DNA of 64,000 nt from Diphasiastrum complanatum (GCA_029204225.1 MU832043.1:26212-90211), one strand, 5' to 3'. Positions 37,130 through 48,900 are shown, numbered from the stretch's first letter. Made by a program: numbers and translations. The notes: a model not told the origin generated them from the letters alone.

Positions 37130-39540
37130 ATGGCTAAAGAATCGGAGTCTATTGGTTCTTTATTTAATGAAGATAGGCTGGATGGCACAAACCATTCCTT
37201 GTGGTGCTACATGATAAAGAACCTTCTAATTGCTAAAGGTTTGTGGGAAGTAGTTAATGGTGACGAAGAAAGGTCGCCTACCTTGGCACCCTAGAACAAC
37301 TACTTCATCTACGGAGGTATCTTCCGATGAGCAAAAGAAGTGAAATCGACGAGATGCAAAGCACATTCCATCATTGCATTATCAGTGAAGAGATCTATCC
37401 TTCCACATATGAGATCATGCAAGACTTCCAAAAGTGCTTGGAAGACTCTTGCCAAGATGTTTCAAGTAAAGAATGCGGCAAAAGTGGTATATCTTCGAAA
37501 TCAACTTTCTATCTTGAAGATGCAAGAAGGTGATTTGCTTATAAACCACTTGACGAAGATCAAGGATCTTCGAGAGGAGCTTCTTAGTATTGATGAGGTG
37601 ATTGAGAACTCACAATTTATATCTATTACTCTCAACTCTCTTCCTAATTCTTACCTTCCATTTGTGTCATCATTGAGCATTTCTCTTAGGGGACAACAAA
37701 TCTCCTTCGACCAACTTGTTGGCTTACTTCTTCAAGAAGAGCAAACAAGAATCAACTTTGGTGAACAAGAAGATCAAGTTTTCTTTGCAAAAGGCAAAGG
37801 CAAAGGCAAGTGGAAAGGGAAGCCTTCTTTCAAACTTTCAAAGATCAAAAATCTAAGGAAGCTCAAGATCAAGGCTCCAAGAAGAAGGGTAAGTGCCACT
37901 ATTGCAAGAAGTTTGGGCATCACATCAACGAATGTAGGAAGAGGCTTGCAAAGGAAAAAGAGAAAGGTAACGATACAAGTACCGCAATCATTACTTTGGA
38001 ACAACAATTTGGAAAGGAGGATAATCTTTTCAATAATGATTATGCTTTTGTCACTAATAATGTCATCTCTCCTCAAGACGAGATTTCTGCCACTTCAAAT
38101 CTTGCTGGTTTTTCAGCAGAAAACAACTCACCTTCAGCTTTACAAGTTGCTCTTTTTTCATCTATTGATTGGGTGATTGATAGCGGTGCCACACGCCATA
38201 TGACTTATCACAAAGAAGTCTTCACAAAGCTTGTAAAAGTGCATGATGGAAGCAAAGTTCAAGGTGTTGATAACACCTCTTATCCTATCAAAGCTATTGG
38301 AGTGATCCCCATTATCTTACCCAATGGTGAGGAGAAGTACATTCGTAATGTACTTTATGTTCCAAAAATAAAAAAGAATCTCATTTCGGTGTCTACAATT
38401 ATGAACCAAGGATTGGTTGTGGAATTCAAAGAAGACAAATGTCTTATCAAAGACCCAAAGAGATCTCTTATGATCATTGCTTCGGGAACATTACATGGTG
38501 GATTGTTCCTTATGGATACCTATGAGCGAAGAGCTTCATCATCTTTTTGTCTTGTTGCATCAAGTTCACATGCTTTGGAGCTGGCTGAATTATGGCATGC
38601 TAGGTTTGGACATCTCAACTTTGCTAGCTTGAAGATGTTGAAGAGATTCAATATAGTTGAAGTCTTCACAAAGCTTGTAAAAGTGCATGATGGAAGCAAA
38701 GTTCAAGGTGTTGATAACACCTCTTATCCTATCAAAGCTATTGGAGTGATCCCCATTATCTTACCCAATGGTGAGGAGAAGTACATTCGTAATGTACTTT
38801 ATGTTCCAAAAATAAAAAAGAATCTCATTTCGGTGTCTACAATTATGAACCAAGGATTGGTTGTGGAATTCAAAGAAGACAAATGTCTTATCAAAGACCC
38901 AAAGAGATCTCTTATGATCATTGCTTCGGGAACATTACATGGTGGATTGTTCCTTATGGATACCTATGAGCGAAGAGCTTCATCATCTTTTTGTCTTGTT
39001 GCATCAAGTTCACATGCTTTGGAGCTGGCTGAATTATGGCATGCTAGGTTTGGACATCTCAACTTTGCTAGCTTGAAGATGTTGAAGAGATTCAATATGG
39101 TTGAAGACAATCCTAATATTGAGCATCTCGAAGGACATGTATGCGAAGGATGCATACTTGGAAAATTTCAAAGGCAAGCTGAAACTATTAGAGTTGATGG
39201 CAAATTTAATTTGGTTCATAGTGATGTGTGTGGTCCAATGAGGACCGAATCCATTGGAAGGTGTAAGTACTTTGTTACTTTTATTGATGACCTTTCAAGA
39301 TTTACATGGATTTATCCTATGAAGGCAAAACCTGAAGTTTTTCAACGCTTTAAGGATTTTCTAGCAATGATAGAAAACCAGTTTGGGCACTCTTTGAAGA
39401 TCTTACGTACCGATCGAGGAGGGGAATATATAAAGAATACGTTCGGTACTTATCTTCAAAGCAAAGGTATCCATCATCAAATGACAACCCCTTACCTCAA
39501 CAAAATGGAGTTGCCGAAAGAAAGAATCGCACTATCATAG
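37130..39540 (+). pseudogene. Copia element 5 gag, protease and integrase core with internal duplication
   Basis: Gag opens at 37130 (LDGTNHSLWCYMIKNLLIAK) and is broken by a stop at 37292. It resumes from 37340 (KSAWKTLAKMFQVKNAAKVV, FDQLVGLLLQEEQTRINFGE). A frameshift near 37880 leads to a zinc knuckle (CHYCKKFGHHINEC) and protease (WVIDSGATRHMTYHKEV). A 444-bp segment covering the linker and GAG-pre-integrase region (to HARFGHLNFASLKMLKRFN) is present twice in tandem and in frame. The integrase core follows (VHSDVCGPMRTESIGRCKYF, TDRGGEY). Near 39500 a frameshift breaks it. Confidence 0.9.
38218..39105 (+). repeat. 444-bp in-frame tandem duplication in copia element 5
   Basis: GTCTTCACAAAGCTTG at 38218 recurs at 38662. 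The two units are identical by eye except for one A/G difference near the end. GAAG microhomology is present at the junctions. The length is 148 codons, so the frame is kept. Confidence 0.95.
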
Positions 39541-39550
39541 AGATGGCTCG

Positions 39551-40294
39551 ATGCATATGCTCAAGGCAAAGGGCCTACCTCACAAGTTTTGGGCTGAAGC
39601 GGTTATAACGGCGGCTTACATTAGTAATTGGTGTCCTACTAAAGCCTTGAAGCTATTAACTCCTTATGAAGTTTGGTATGGTAAGAAGCCTCCTGTTTTT
39701 CACTTACGCATCTTTGGTTGCACGGTTTATGCTTTCATTCCCGATAAGCTAAGAACCAAGCTTGATGATAAAGGAGTTAAATGCATATTTGTTGGCTATA
39801 GTAGCGAAAGCAAGGGTTATAGACAACATGGTCCATGTTGGGAACACTTTGGGTAGCAAAGTGTTGAACAACCCATAACAGTTCCTTGTCGGCTATTGGA
39901 GACTTTGCAGGACATCAAAGAAATGTCTTACTACGAAAGGAAGGCACATGCCTCTTTAATATCAGTACCTCTTGCTGATTTTTTTGGTTCTACACTTACT
40001 CTTCATCATGATGTTGGTACATCGCCTATTCTATGTGAGCAAGTCATTGATGGTAAGGTTCGGGAGGATGTGATGCCAAAAGAGTTTGGTACTCTTTTTT
40101 ATTGTCCTTATGGTAAGAAGTTTTTTCGAATGATGTGGGAGCCTATGATGGATTACAAGTCCATGTTTCGACTTATTGCCGAGTTTATGTTGGTTCCCTA
40201 CTTCAGATGGAGCATGCAAATCCTCACCCTTCGACTTGATGCTTCATTATTACGCATTCTTTTCCTTTTATATGTTGGACATGATTGGGGATGA
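39551..40294 (+). pseudogene. Copia element 5 integrase tail and unknown 3' ORF
   Basis: 39551-39835 is the integrase end (GLPHKFWAEAVITAAYISNW, VFHLRIFGCTVYAFIPD, FVGYSSESKGYR). Then, where the reverse transcriptase should begin, the sequence changes. After one TAG at 39854 the same frame stays open for 132 codons (39896-40294) with MSYYERKAHASLISVPLADF and ILCEQVIDGKVREDVMPKEF. I do not recognise this part. RT and RNase H are absent. It may be sequence acquired by the element. Confidence 0.55.
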
Positions 40295-40646
40295 GATTTT
40301 GACTACTTTGGTGTGAAGTTTATTTGGCGACATGAAGTTTCCTACAGATTGGTGGCTTCCAATTCGAGTTTTTCAGAGCAGCAGACCACTACACCTGACA
40401 GCAAGGGTAGGGAGCAGGAAAGATCAAAGATTTATTTGTATCTTGGCACCCTGATTTCTGATTTTTCGGAACAGCAGGTCTGCAAATAGTTGTGGAAGAG
40501 CTGAGAGGGCTTTTCTTGATTCTCTCTTTGGAAGTACAGTCTTTAGAAAGAGCTAAGTTTTTTTTCCCTCCTTTGTACAGTTCTAATTAGTCTTTTCGAC
40601 TTCTTTTTAAGAAGAAACGTCAGGAACTCCTTTTCTATCTTAGAAA

Positions 40647-41600
40647 ATGACCACTTCTCCGGGACCAAATCAACCCCTGACAAGAGGCATTGATGAATTA
40701 GAAACAGAATCTCTGAGGTTCAGTAAGGGGAAAGAACCCATGGAAGTGGAGGAACCAGAGCAATTCACCGAAGAACTCGACTAGTTGGTTACCAAGGAGC
40801 AGTATCTCCACTTGGTAACAGAGGTGGATGAATTGAAACTGGCTTTTGCCAATTTCAAATCCAGTATGGACGACTCGTTCGCCTAGCTCAAAAGTTTAAT
40901 TTTGAACTCCGCGAAAGGAAGCCTCCCGTCCACTTCTCAGCCATCCCCTTCTCCATTATGATCAGTTTCGGGTGAGCCTATTCGGGCTCATTCCAGTGTC
41001 TTTAAGGACTTAAAGCCTCCTACTTTTATTGGGGAAGAGAAGGATAGAAACGCAAATATTCTACAAACCTTCCTCAACAAATGGAAGAACATACATGCTC
41101 TTAAACAGACCCTTGACCATTTGCAAGCTATAGAGGCCATTCTTTCCCTAGGGCCCATGGCCTATAAGTGGTGGTTAAACTTCCAGGAGACTGGGCAGAC
41201 TCCCCGGTCATGGAAAGCTTTTGAAGAGGCTTTCCTAAGAGAGTTTCTACTTGAAAACGAATTTGATAGAGCCTGGGAAGCCTGGGAAAAAACAGTAATG
41301 GATAGATCCTTAATCCAATATATCTCGCAGTATCGAGAGGCAATTTTAAAGATCAAAAGTATGGATAACTATCAGAAAGTCAGAGGATTTGTCTGTGGCC
41401 TTAAAGATGAATATAAACTAGAGATCCAGAGAAACTTGACTACTACCCTATAGCAAGCTCTCAGATATGCTCAAATCTATGATGATTCAGTGGGTAGGAA
41501 GAAGGCGAGACATCAACCTCTTTTTGAGCAGCCTCCTTTGAAAGACTTTCAATTTAAAAAGAAATTTTTTTAAAGAAAGAAAGAAGATAAAGTTAAGAGT
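40647..41600 (+). pseudogene. Chromovirus element 2 gag
   Basis: The ATG at 40647 opens a protein closely similar to the gag of element 1 (RGIDELETESL, then ATG-distal KPPTFIGEEKDRNANILQTF, LGPMAYKWWLNFQETGQTPR, AILKIKSMDNYQKVRGFVCG). Four stop codons interrupt the frame. It ends after KKEDKVKSEAPQKRP, where the sequence becomes hAT. It has more stops than element 1, so it is the older copy of the family. Confidence 0.85.
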
Positions 41601-41615
41601 GAAGCTCCTCAGAAA

Positions 41616-42225
41616 CGCCCATTGCTCGAGTTCATGGACCGCATAGGCGAGTCTCTCCAGCGTTCTGAGCTGGACCCTGCCAGGTATAACTTTTTCCGTC
41701 TCACCATCCTTACTTCCATTTCGCACTCTGTTTCGTCTTGCTGCCGCAACACGATGGTATGTAACTGTTGCCTCCATGTGGTTTGGTCCACAGGTTGGAG
41801 CCTATCAGACGCTTGTGGCAGCGGCGATGTGATAAGTTTCATCGGCCCATTCACAGTGTGGCCCACATACTGCATCCGCTGTTTCAGAGCGAGAGACAGT
41901 ACGACGATGCAGAGCTGCGTGCGGACTGGTTCACATACATCCGCCTCCTCAGCAGCGACACTGGGTTCCGCAGCAGGCTGGAGGTGCAGAGGCTCGGTTA
42001 CAGGTAAACTCTTGATCTATCGTACGCTGTCGTTCGTTCAATTTCCCTGCGCGGGCTCAAGTGTACTCAAGCATATCGTTGCTCAACTGCAGGCACTCTC
42101 TGGGGCTGTTCAGCGAGGACCTTGCACGTGTCCGAGAGAACAGGCTCTTGCCTGTATCATGGTGGGAGAGCTACAGCACCGGGCAGCCAGACCTGAGGAC
42201 GCTCGCGCTCCGAGTCCTTTCACAG
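41616..42225 (+). pseudogene. hAT family I transposase exons
   Basis: Three exon-like pieces with good splice sites: up to 41683 (LLEFMDRIGESLQRSELDPA), 41794-42003 (LEPIRRLWQRRCDKFHRPIH, YDDAELRADWFTYIRLLSSD) and 42093-42225 (HSLGLFSEDLARVRENRLLP, SWWESYSTGQPDLRTLALRV). They match the region before the hAT dimerisation domain in family II. The N-terminal half and the dimerisation domain are missing. Confidence 0.7.
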
Positions 42226-42389
42226 GTATGTTGTCTGATCTCATTCATCCAACCAATTTTCGCATTTTCTCTACAAGGTCGGTACTCACTGATAATTAAT
42301 TCCGGGGGAAAAACAGGGGCCATAAATTGCTTTCATTTTGCTTTTGGGATGGGGGACAATGCAGGCAGGTGCCTATATATATATTTTTT

Positions 42390-42740
42390 TTGAAAACAAA
42401 CGGACGTGTCCGGACGCGGACGCACCCCTGGCGCGTCCGTGTCCGGACGCGGATGCGCGCGCGCGCGTCCGCGTCCGCCATCCGCTTCCTTAGCTATATA
42501 TATGTCTAAGGAAGTGGGACGCGAACGCGCGTCCGGACGCGTCCGGTTTTTTTTTTTTTTAAACTTTTAAAAAAAATTTTAGACTAAGAAAATTAAAAAG
42601 AAAAAATTTGAAGCCAGAGGTGCGTCCGGTTGTATGGACACGTCCGTTTTTTATTTTTTTTAATATTTTTTAGGGTTTTTGAGTTTACAAAAAAAAAATG
42701 GACGCGTCCGACCCTGCATTCGGGGGTCGGACGCGGGCAT
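42390..42740. repeat. hAT family I 3' end with GCGTCCG subterminal repeats
   Basis: A GC-rich stretch with more than ten copies of GCGTCCG or its complement CGGACGC, interrupted by poly-T/A. It contains a perfect 9-bp inverted repeat, CTTCCTTAG and CTAAGGAAG (42485-42493, 42506-42514), around a TATATATA core. The same motif family recurs at 63105-63275 before another hAT 5' end. Confidence 0.65.
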
Positions 42741-42985
42741 TATATATATCGCCGGTACCACATCAGTGGTACCGCCGGTACGGTACCCCCCTTAGACCCG
42801 CGGTACCAGGGCGGTACCATTTTTAATTTCTTTTAAAATATTATTGATAAAATATTTTTAAAAAATATTTTTAATAATATTTTTTTGCATATTAACTACC
42901 AAAAAAGGACAAAAACAAGTAAAGAAAAGGGGTTCTGGGTGTAAAAAAGAGGGTACAGTACATGATGCAGGGGACTGGTGCAGTG

Positions 42986-43164
42986 GCACATGGGCACTGC
43001 GGGTGAGCAGACCGAGGGGCCAATGGGAGACCAACACAGGGGAGTAGCATCACATGGGGGCAAGTACAGAGGCACATGGGCACTGTGGGTGAGCAGACCA
43101 TGGGGCCAATGGGAGACCAACACATGGGGGGAGCATCACATGGGGGCAGGTACAGAGGCACATG
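42986..43164. repeat. 86-bp tandem repeat in hAT copy 2
   Basis: Two full units starting GCACATGGGCACTG at 42986 and 43072, with a third start at 43158. Copy 3 has a related but less regular stretch near 52165-52260. Confidence 0.8.
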
Positions 43165-43487
43165 TGTTAGTCCAGTAGTAATTCGTGGGTCCAAGTAAAG
43201 TCTAATTATGTTAAGGGACCCTATCTTGACTTTTGGGGGTGCCCTATAATTAGTAGTGGGTCTTGGAAGGTTCTAGAACTTAGAGTTTGGAAGAGTCTAG
43301 GCCCTTGGAAGGCCTATTTATATGTACTCTTTGTTCATTTGTAATTCATTCCCTTTCAAGCATTGCTACTACTTTCTCTCTCCTTGAGGGCGCCTAACCG
43401 TCTCCCTCTTCTTCTTCTTCCTCTTTTTCTTCTTCTTGTATATGGAGATTGAATGTTAGAAGGATCTTGGCACTTTGATTTCCTACA
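43165..43487 (+). mobile_element. Possible solo LTR inside hAT copy 2
   Basis: A 323-bp segment starting TGTTAGTCC and ending TTTCCTACA, with a TATTTATATG promoter-like motif near 43315 and pyrimidine-rich sequence after it. It interrupts hAT sequence. The expected 5-bp target duplication is not seen (ACATG versus CTCTG), so this is tentative. Confidence 0.35.
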
Positions 43488-43990
43488 CTCTGGGCCTCAT
43501 CCTGTGCACCATCCACTGAATCATCCTGTGCACCAACCTCTGAATCATCCCGTGCCTCATCATGTGCACCCTGTAGACCCTGCATGGCCTCCCAATCTGT
43601 GGAATCAAAGTCATCTGGTGCCTCCTTTGGTGTGTTGTCGTAGTAACGGCCATGACTCTGTGCTGCACGCATCCAAACATCTGCGGGACCGGCATCTAAA
43701 CCACTCTGCCCTCTATCAAGAGCCTCCTCCATCAAGTCGACATAGGTAGGTATGCCACTGGCCCCCCCTGTGTGCCCTGCCTTCTGCCGGTATAACCTGT
43801 GCCATGTGTCCCACCTCTGCCACGTGATGCACCTGTGACCCCTGCCCGTGGCGTGTGCCCTACACCTGTATAATCTGCCTCATCCCTCTCTGGTCTGGCA
43901 AACACAATCCGAATGGGCTCATCCTCGTCATGCTCATCCTCTGACACTGGCTCATCTGCCTCATACAATGGAGGCTCTCTGTGCTCAAGC

Positions 43991-44022
<32 letters not shown>

Positions 44023-45479
44023 ATCTCGGCAAGCTCCCTCTCTCTCTGCCATCAACTGTGTGCCCAGGTCATCTACAGGCATGGGATGGGTGCTGTCCGT
44101 AGGCAAGTCGACCTGGCGCTCCAAATTTGATATCTTCGTCTGCAAGACCAAAATTGAGCGTGTCAGGAAAACAACTTGATCAAAAATTGAAACCTACATT
44201 TTAGTGAGACGTCAACCAACATGCAATGGGAGAATAGCTTTTCACCTGCAATGCGCTTATAATGGTCGGCAGTCTCCTGGCGAGACGTGCGTTGGTGCTA
44301 CAGAACACCAACCGCTCCAACTGACTCATTGACAGCCTGTTTCTTCTCCTCGTGTGAATGAGTGCCCATGTACTCCAATTACGCTCACACACGGAGGCAG
44401 CGCAGTCCTGTGGTACGTGCAATGAAATGGTTCAGCACACGTGCACGGGTGGAACGTCAACGAAACACAGCAAGGGAGGATGAGATGAGATGCATACCTG
44501 TGAAAGGACCCGCAGTGCAAGACGCTGTATGGATGGATAGGTGCTGCCGAACATGGTCCACCAGGTAATGGGGAGTTGCCTCCTCTCTGGATCCTGAGCA
44601 GCCGGGTGATCGAACGTGCCCATGCCGAAACGAAATGCAGCGAGCTCCTCCATGAGCCTGATAGGATCTAAACCTATGTGTGGACCCACCCTGTGAATGT
44701 ACTGAAGCCAATCGGCCTCGAGTTACCCTGTCTGCGATCTGTGTCGGAGAGAGGAAGAGGGGATGCAGCATGTGTGCAACGCTGTGGATACTCCTGTGGA
44801 AGTAGTTCCACAGCGTCTCCCGTATGAACTTCAGCTCTGTCATCCTGCAGTTGAGAGGCATGTGGTTTAGGGTATTACGAAAAATCGTAACATTTACAAA
44901 AAAACAAACTAGCAACCATTGAAAAAATAAAGAACAATTACAACACTGTACCGCTTACCTCTCTGGCTGCAAGATGGGCAGCTGCAGGAACTGTCCAATC
45001 CGGTCCATGAGCTCATACACCAGTCCAAGTGTCGACCCCTCGTCAGCCATGCGGAGCACAATGTAGAGTGGTCGAAGCAGTCCTGACAATGTCTATGCAT
45101 CCCTCCAGAACTGGTCTCCCCTCACCGTGGAAGAGATGTGCTCCCCATCCTCAGTGTGCTGAAACGTACTGGCACGCCAAAGATCACTGGCAACCATCTG
45201 TAGAAGCTGCTCCCTACACCTGATAAGACGGTCGATGACCACCAAGTCAAATGCAAAGCGTGTGGGGGCTGGCTTACAAAGGTCCAGATGGCTGAATACC
45301 CGGAACATGGCAAGAACATGCCTCTTTCTGGTGACAAAAGTCACCAGGAAGAGGGCCTCCCGGACGATGGCTCTAACCCAGAGAAGTGCTCCTATGTCCC
45401 CCATCAGAAGGTCTATGCCGTGTGCTGCACAGGGGGTATGAACAATATGAGGGAACTCGGCCTCTAGCAGTACACCCAT
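43488..45479 (-). pseudogene. hAT family II transposase, copy 2
   Basis: Minus strand from 45479. MGVLLEAEFPHIVHTPCAAH opens it, then GDIGALLWVRAIVREALFLV and HVLAMFRVFSHLDLCKPAPT. After introns come FHRSIHSVAHMLHPLFLSP, QLPITWWTMFGSTYPSIQRL and the dimerisation block (ASVCERNWSTWALIHTRRRN, SMSQLERLVF). A C-terminal tail has (RE)n (44000-44025), an acidic segment (ADEPVSEDEHDEDEPIRI) and a Gly/Thr-rich stretch. Frames change between exons, partly at apparent introns. The short (RE) tract here keeps the downstream frame, unlike copy 3. Confidence 0.8.
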
Positions 45480-45557
45480 CTCTCTCTCTCTCTCTCTCTC
45501 TCAAGACCAAAAGATTTTTTGGGAGAAGTATCCTCATGTTCTTTGTGCGTGGGAAAT
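45480..45557. other. (TC)n tract and left flank of chromovirus element 1
   Basis: About 12 TC units, then 54 bp of unique sequence ending in GAAAT, the target duplication of element 1. The same unique locus resumes at 51479. Confidence 0.8.
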
Positions 45558-45915
45558 TGTAATAGATCCTAACACCACAGTAGGGCAAACACTAACTGAT
45601 CCACCCAACCTTGCCTACTCCCTCATATAGAGTAAGCCCCTCCTAGCCCAGTGTGAGGACTGGTAGCATGCTACTGCCAAGTGTCGGCCACGTGGCACTG
45701 ACGTGGCTGACTGCACGTCGGGACCCAACTGGGAGCCCTATCCTGCTGACAGGGTCCCTAGGCTGTGTTAGGCCCGCCATGGCTATGGACCGTGCTGGGG
45801 CACACTACTCACACTGTCTTGCCCTGTTGGTCATGTACACTGGACACGACCCTGACTGTGGTATCTGACCTATCTGTGTTCTCTAGGGTTCGGCACTGGT
45901 TACGAGCTCGTAACA
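45558..45915 (-). mobile_element. 3' LTR of chromovirus element 1
   Basis: 358 bp, TGTAATAGATCC...GAGCTCGTAACA on the plus strand. It is preceded by GAAAT. Its inner side abuts the polypurine tract, so it is the 3' LTR of the minus-strand element. Confidence 0.95.
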
Positions 45916-45926
45916 CTCCCTCCCCC

Positions 45927-48900
45927 TTAAGAACCGTCTTGGTCCTCTAAGACAAAGTCTGGAAAAATCTTGCGAAGGACGCTGCCTCTTTCCCAAGTGG
46001 CATTCTCAACAGGCTGATGATTCCACTTAACCAGATATTCTCGGTATAGAGTATGACGAGTCTGCGTCTCTCTACTATCAAGAATCTCCTCTGGTTCATG
46101 TGGAAGTTGTTGAGGATCCAATGGGAGAACCAGAACACTGTCCCCTACCAGATTGTCTGATCTGGTTAAGGCTTTTCGTAACTGACTTACATGAAAGACT
46201 GGAAAAACCTTACTGCTGTGTGGGAGTTCTAGTTCATAGGTGACCTCGCCTAGTCTCCTACTGATGGTAAAGAGACCACAATACCTTGGAGACAACTTAG
46301 CACACACTCCTGATTTGAGGGTTTTAGAGTCAACTGGGACTCTCAAGTAGACTTTCTCACCAGTGGAGAACTGCACATCCCGTCTGTGTGGATCTGCATA
46401 ATGCCTGGCTCGATCCTGGGACTGTCGAATGCTACGCTTAACATGTTCTATCATCTGGTTTAGGTCCTCTAAAAAATTTCTGGCTGCTTCAACTTTTTCT
46501 CGTTTAAACCCTACAGCTGTGGGTGAGCATGGCTGAAAACCGTACATCAGCATAAATGGGCTGTATCCCGTAGCTGAATGTTTGGTAATGTTGTAAGCAA
46601 ACTCTAATATCGAGAGATACTCCTCCCAATTAGTCCGCTTCTTGCTGACGTATGCACGAAGCATATCCTCCAGCACTTTATTTACCCACTCTGTTTGACC
46701 GTCCGTCTGTGGATGGTCGGTGGTACTCATATTAAGTTTAGTATGGAGATGATGGAATACTACCCTCCAAAAATTTCCAGTAAACTTAATGTCCCGGTCG
46801 CTGACTATGCCGGAAGGTGTCTACCGTACAATTTAAATAGCCCGTTTACAGACAACCTCGCTAACTCTGGAGCTCTAACGGTTGTTTTGGTCGGAATAAA
46901 ATGAGCCATTTTGGTCAGACGGTCAACTGTGACCCATATAGCGTCATTACCCTTTTGGGTTTTAGGCAGGCCTACTATAAAATCCATGGAGATACTCTCC
47001 CATTTACCAGCTGGTATTTCTAAGGGATGCAACAACCCTCCTGCCTTTAAACGCTCTGCTTTATTTACTTGACATTTCTGGCAACTGGTTACATACTGGT
47101 GGACGTCCTTTTTCATACTGGGCCAGAAAAATTGCCTACGAAGAAGCTCATAGGTCTTCTGTATGCCTGGGTGTCCCGCGCTAGGATTGTCATGACATTC
47201 ATATAGGACCTGCTGCCTATAATCCTCTGAATTGGGGACACATACTCTATCTCTATAGAGCAAGTACTCATCCTGAATGGAATACTGTTTCCATTTGAAT
47301 CCTTGAGTCAACTAACCCTCAACCACTGGGGTTTGCTTGGGTAATACAGGCTCAGAATCCTCAACATCATCTGACGACGTATACTCGGACTCATCATCAT
47401 CCTCAACGGAAGCTGCCGTATTCTTGGATGAACTGGTACCAGCTCCGGGAACTGGTTCTGGAGTCTGTAACTGTCTGCTCTGGACTGAGTTCCAGATAGT
47501 AGAGAAGAATGCATCATGCTGGCATTTCCCTCTCAAGGACTCGAGTAACTCATTACGAATCTGAGTAAAACTCAGTTCGTTTATCATAGGCATTCTGCTA
47601 AGGGCATCTGCTACTGTATTGAATTTTCCACGTCTATATCTGATAGACATGTCAAACTCTTGCATCAACTCTGCCCAACGAGCTTTCCGACCTCTAAGCT
47701 CAGGTTGATTGCAAAGGTATCTGAGACTCTTATGGTCTGTCAGGACCTCAAAGTTGGCACCACACAAATAATGCCTCCAAGTCTTAAGGGCATGGACTAT
47801 AGAAAAGAGTTCCTTTTCATAGGCACTGTACCTAGTCTGAGCTGGCTCGAGTTTTTTAGTCTCGAACGCAACTGGTCGTCCACCCTGAGTTAGCACAGCA
47901 CCTACTGCAAAGTCGCTAGCATCTGTTTCGACCACAAATGGCTGATTGGGGTCGACGACTTTTAAAACTGGTGTTGTAGCTAAGGCTGTTTTGAGAGCAT
48001 CAAAGCTCTCCTGCTGCGCGGACTCCCAAATGAACTCCTTTTCCTTCCCCTTAAGGAGATTTGTCATAGGGATTGCTATCTGAGCATATTCCTTGACAAA
48101 TCGTCTGTAATATCCCGCCAGACCAAGAAAGATCTGAAGTTCCAAAATATTCTGAGGCATCACCTTAAACTCATAATGACCGTGACGAGTCCTGAAAGCT
48201 GTTTTCGAGACATCTTCCGATTTTATACGGACTTGATGATATCCTGATCTAAGGTCTATTTTACTGAAAAACTTAGCCCCGTCGAGTTGATCAAACAACT
48301 CGTCTGCCCGAGGCATAGGGTATTTAATCTACGCAAAGACGCATAGACACCTCTTTCTTTTTCACCAATAGGACTGGTGAGGCCCATGGTGAACTACTGG
48401 TCTGAATTTGGCCTTTCCCAAGATAGTCTGTTAACTGCCTAGTTTTTTCTTCATCCTCTGTTCGGCTGACCCTATACGGGGGTTTAGAAACAGGTGCTGT
48501 ACCTGGTACTAGGTTTATTACATGATCTACCTCTCTGCTAGGTGGTAAAGCATGTGGTAAATCTTCAGGAAAAACGTCTTTAAATTTAGACAACAAAGTT
48601 TCTAATTTACTGATTTTTTGCTGAATAGAATTGGAAATAGAAATTTCAGGAATAAACTGAAAGTCACATAAGAATACCTGATGGTCTTCGTCTCCGATTA
48701 GCTGACAGAGCTCCGAACTGCAGACCATAGGGTTGTTGGGAACATCATGCTCCCCATGCAACTGGATCTCTCGGCCTTTATGCTGAAAGCTGAGGGTGTT
48801 CTCTTGATAGTTTCTGTGGAGGGAAGGTCCTAAACTGTAGAGCCAATCTCTCCCGAGAACAATGTCTGTTCGATCCAGGTGCATTATCTGAAAGTTTATT

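Larger units (their letters stand above)
36750..40346 (+). mobile_element. Copia element 5 nested in the chromovirus leader
   Basis: A 3.6-kb insertion starting TGTTGG and ending CCTACA, with GATTG on both sides (36745-36749 and 40347-40351), the 5-bp duplication expected of LTR elements. The chromovirus leader resumes on the right. I could not find a matching pair of LTRs inside, so the end assignment rests on the termini and the duplication. Confidence 0.5.
36153..41615 (+). mobile_element. Chromovirus element 2 internal region (3'-truncated)
   Basis: A leader (36153-36749 and 40347-40646) split by a copia insertion, then gag to about 41600. The sequence then switches to a hAT exon, so all of pol and the 3' LTR are missing. 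The leader near 40500 shares AGAGCTGAGAGGG and TTTGGAAGTACAGTC phrases with element 1. Confidence 0.75.
42749..45479 (-). mobile_element. hAT family II copy 2, truncated at a (TC)n tract
   Basis: Minus strand. The left end has the GGTACCGCC-type palindromic motifs shared with copy 3. The 3' region has 86-bp repeats, and the coding part reaches the middle of the transposase. At 45480 the protein stops at a (TC)n microsatellite, so the N-terminal half (BED, DUF659) is missing. Confidence 0.7.

Noticed and set aside
41622-42299. 225-codon continuous frame over hAT family I exons
   Set aside because: The recognisable transposase residues are in other frames bounded by splice sites; this frame runs through introns.
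42961-43165. CRISPR-like array of 86-bp units
   Set aside because: Units are directly adjacent with no unique spacers, in a plant transposon 3' region.
45653-45868. 71-codon frames in the chromovirus LTRs
   Set aside because: Same frame in both LTR copies, no homology; LTR sequence is regulatory.
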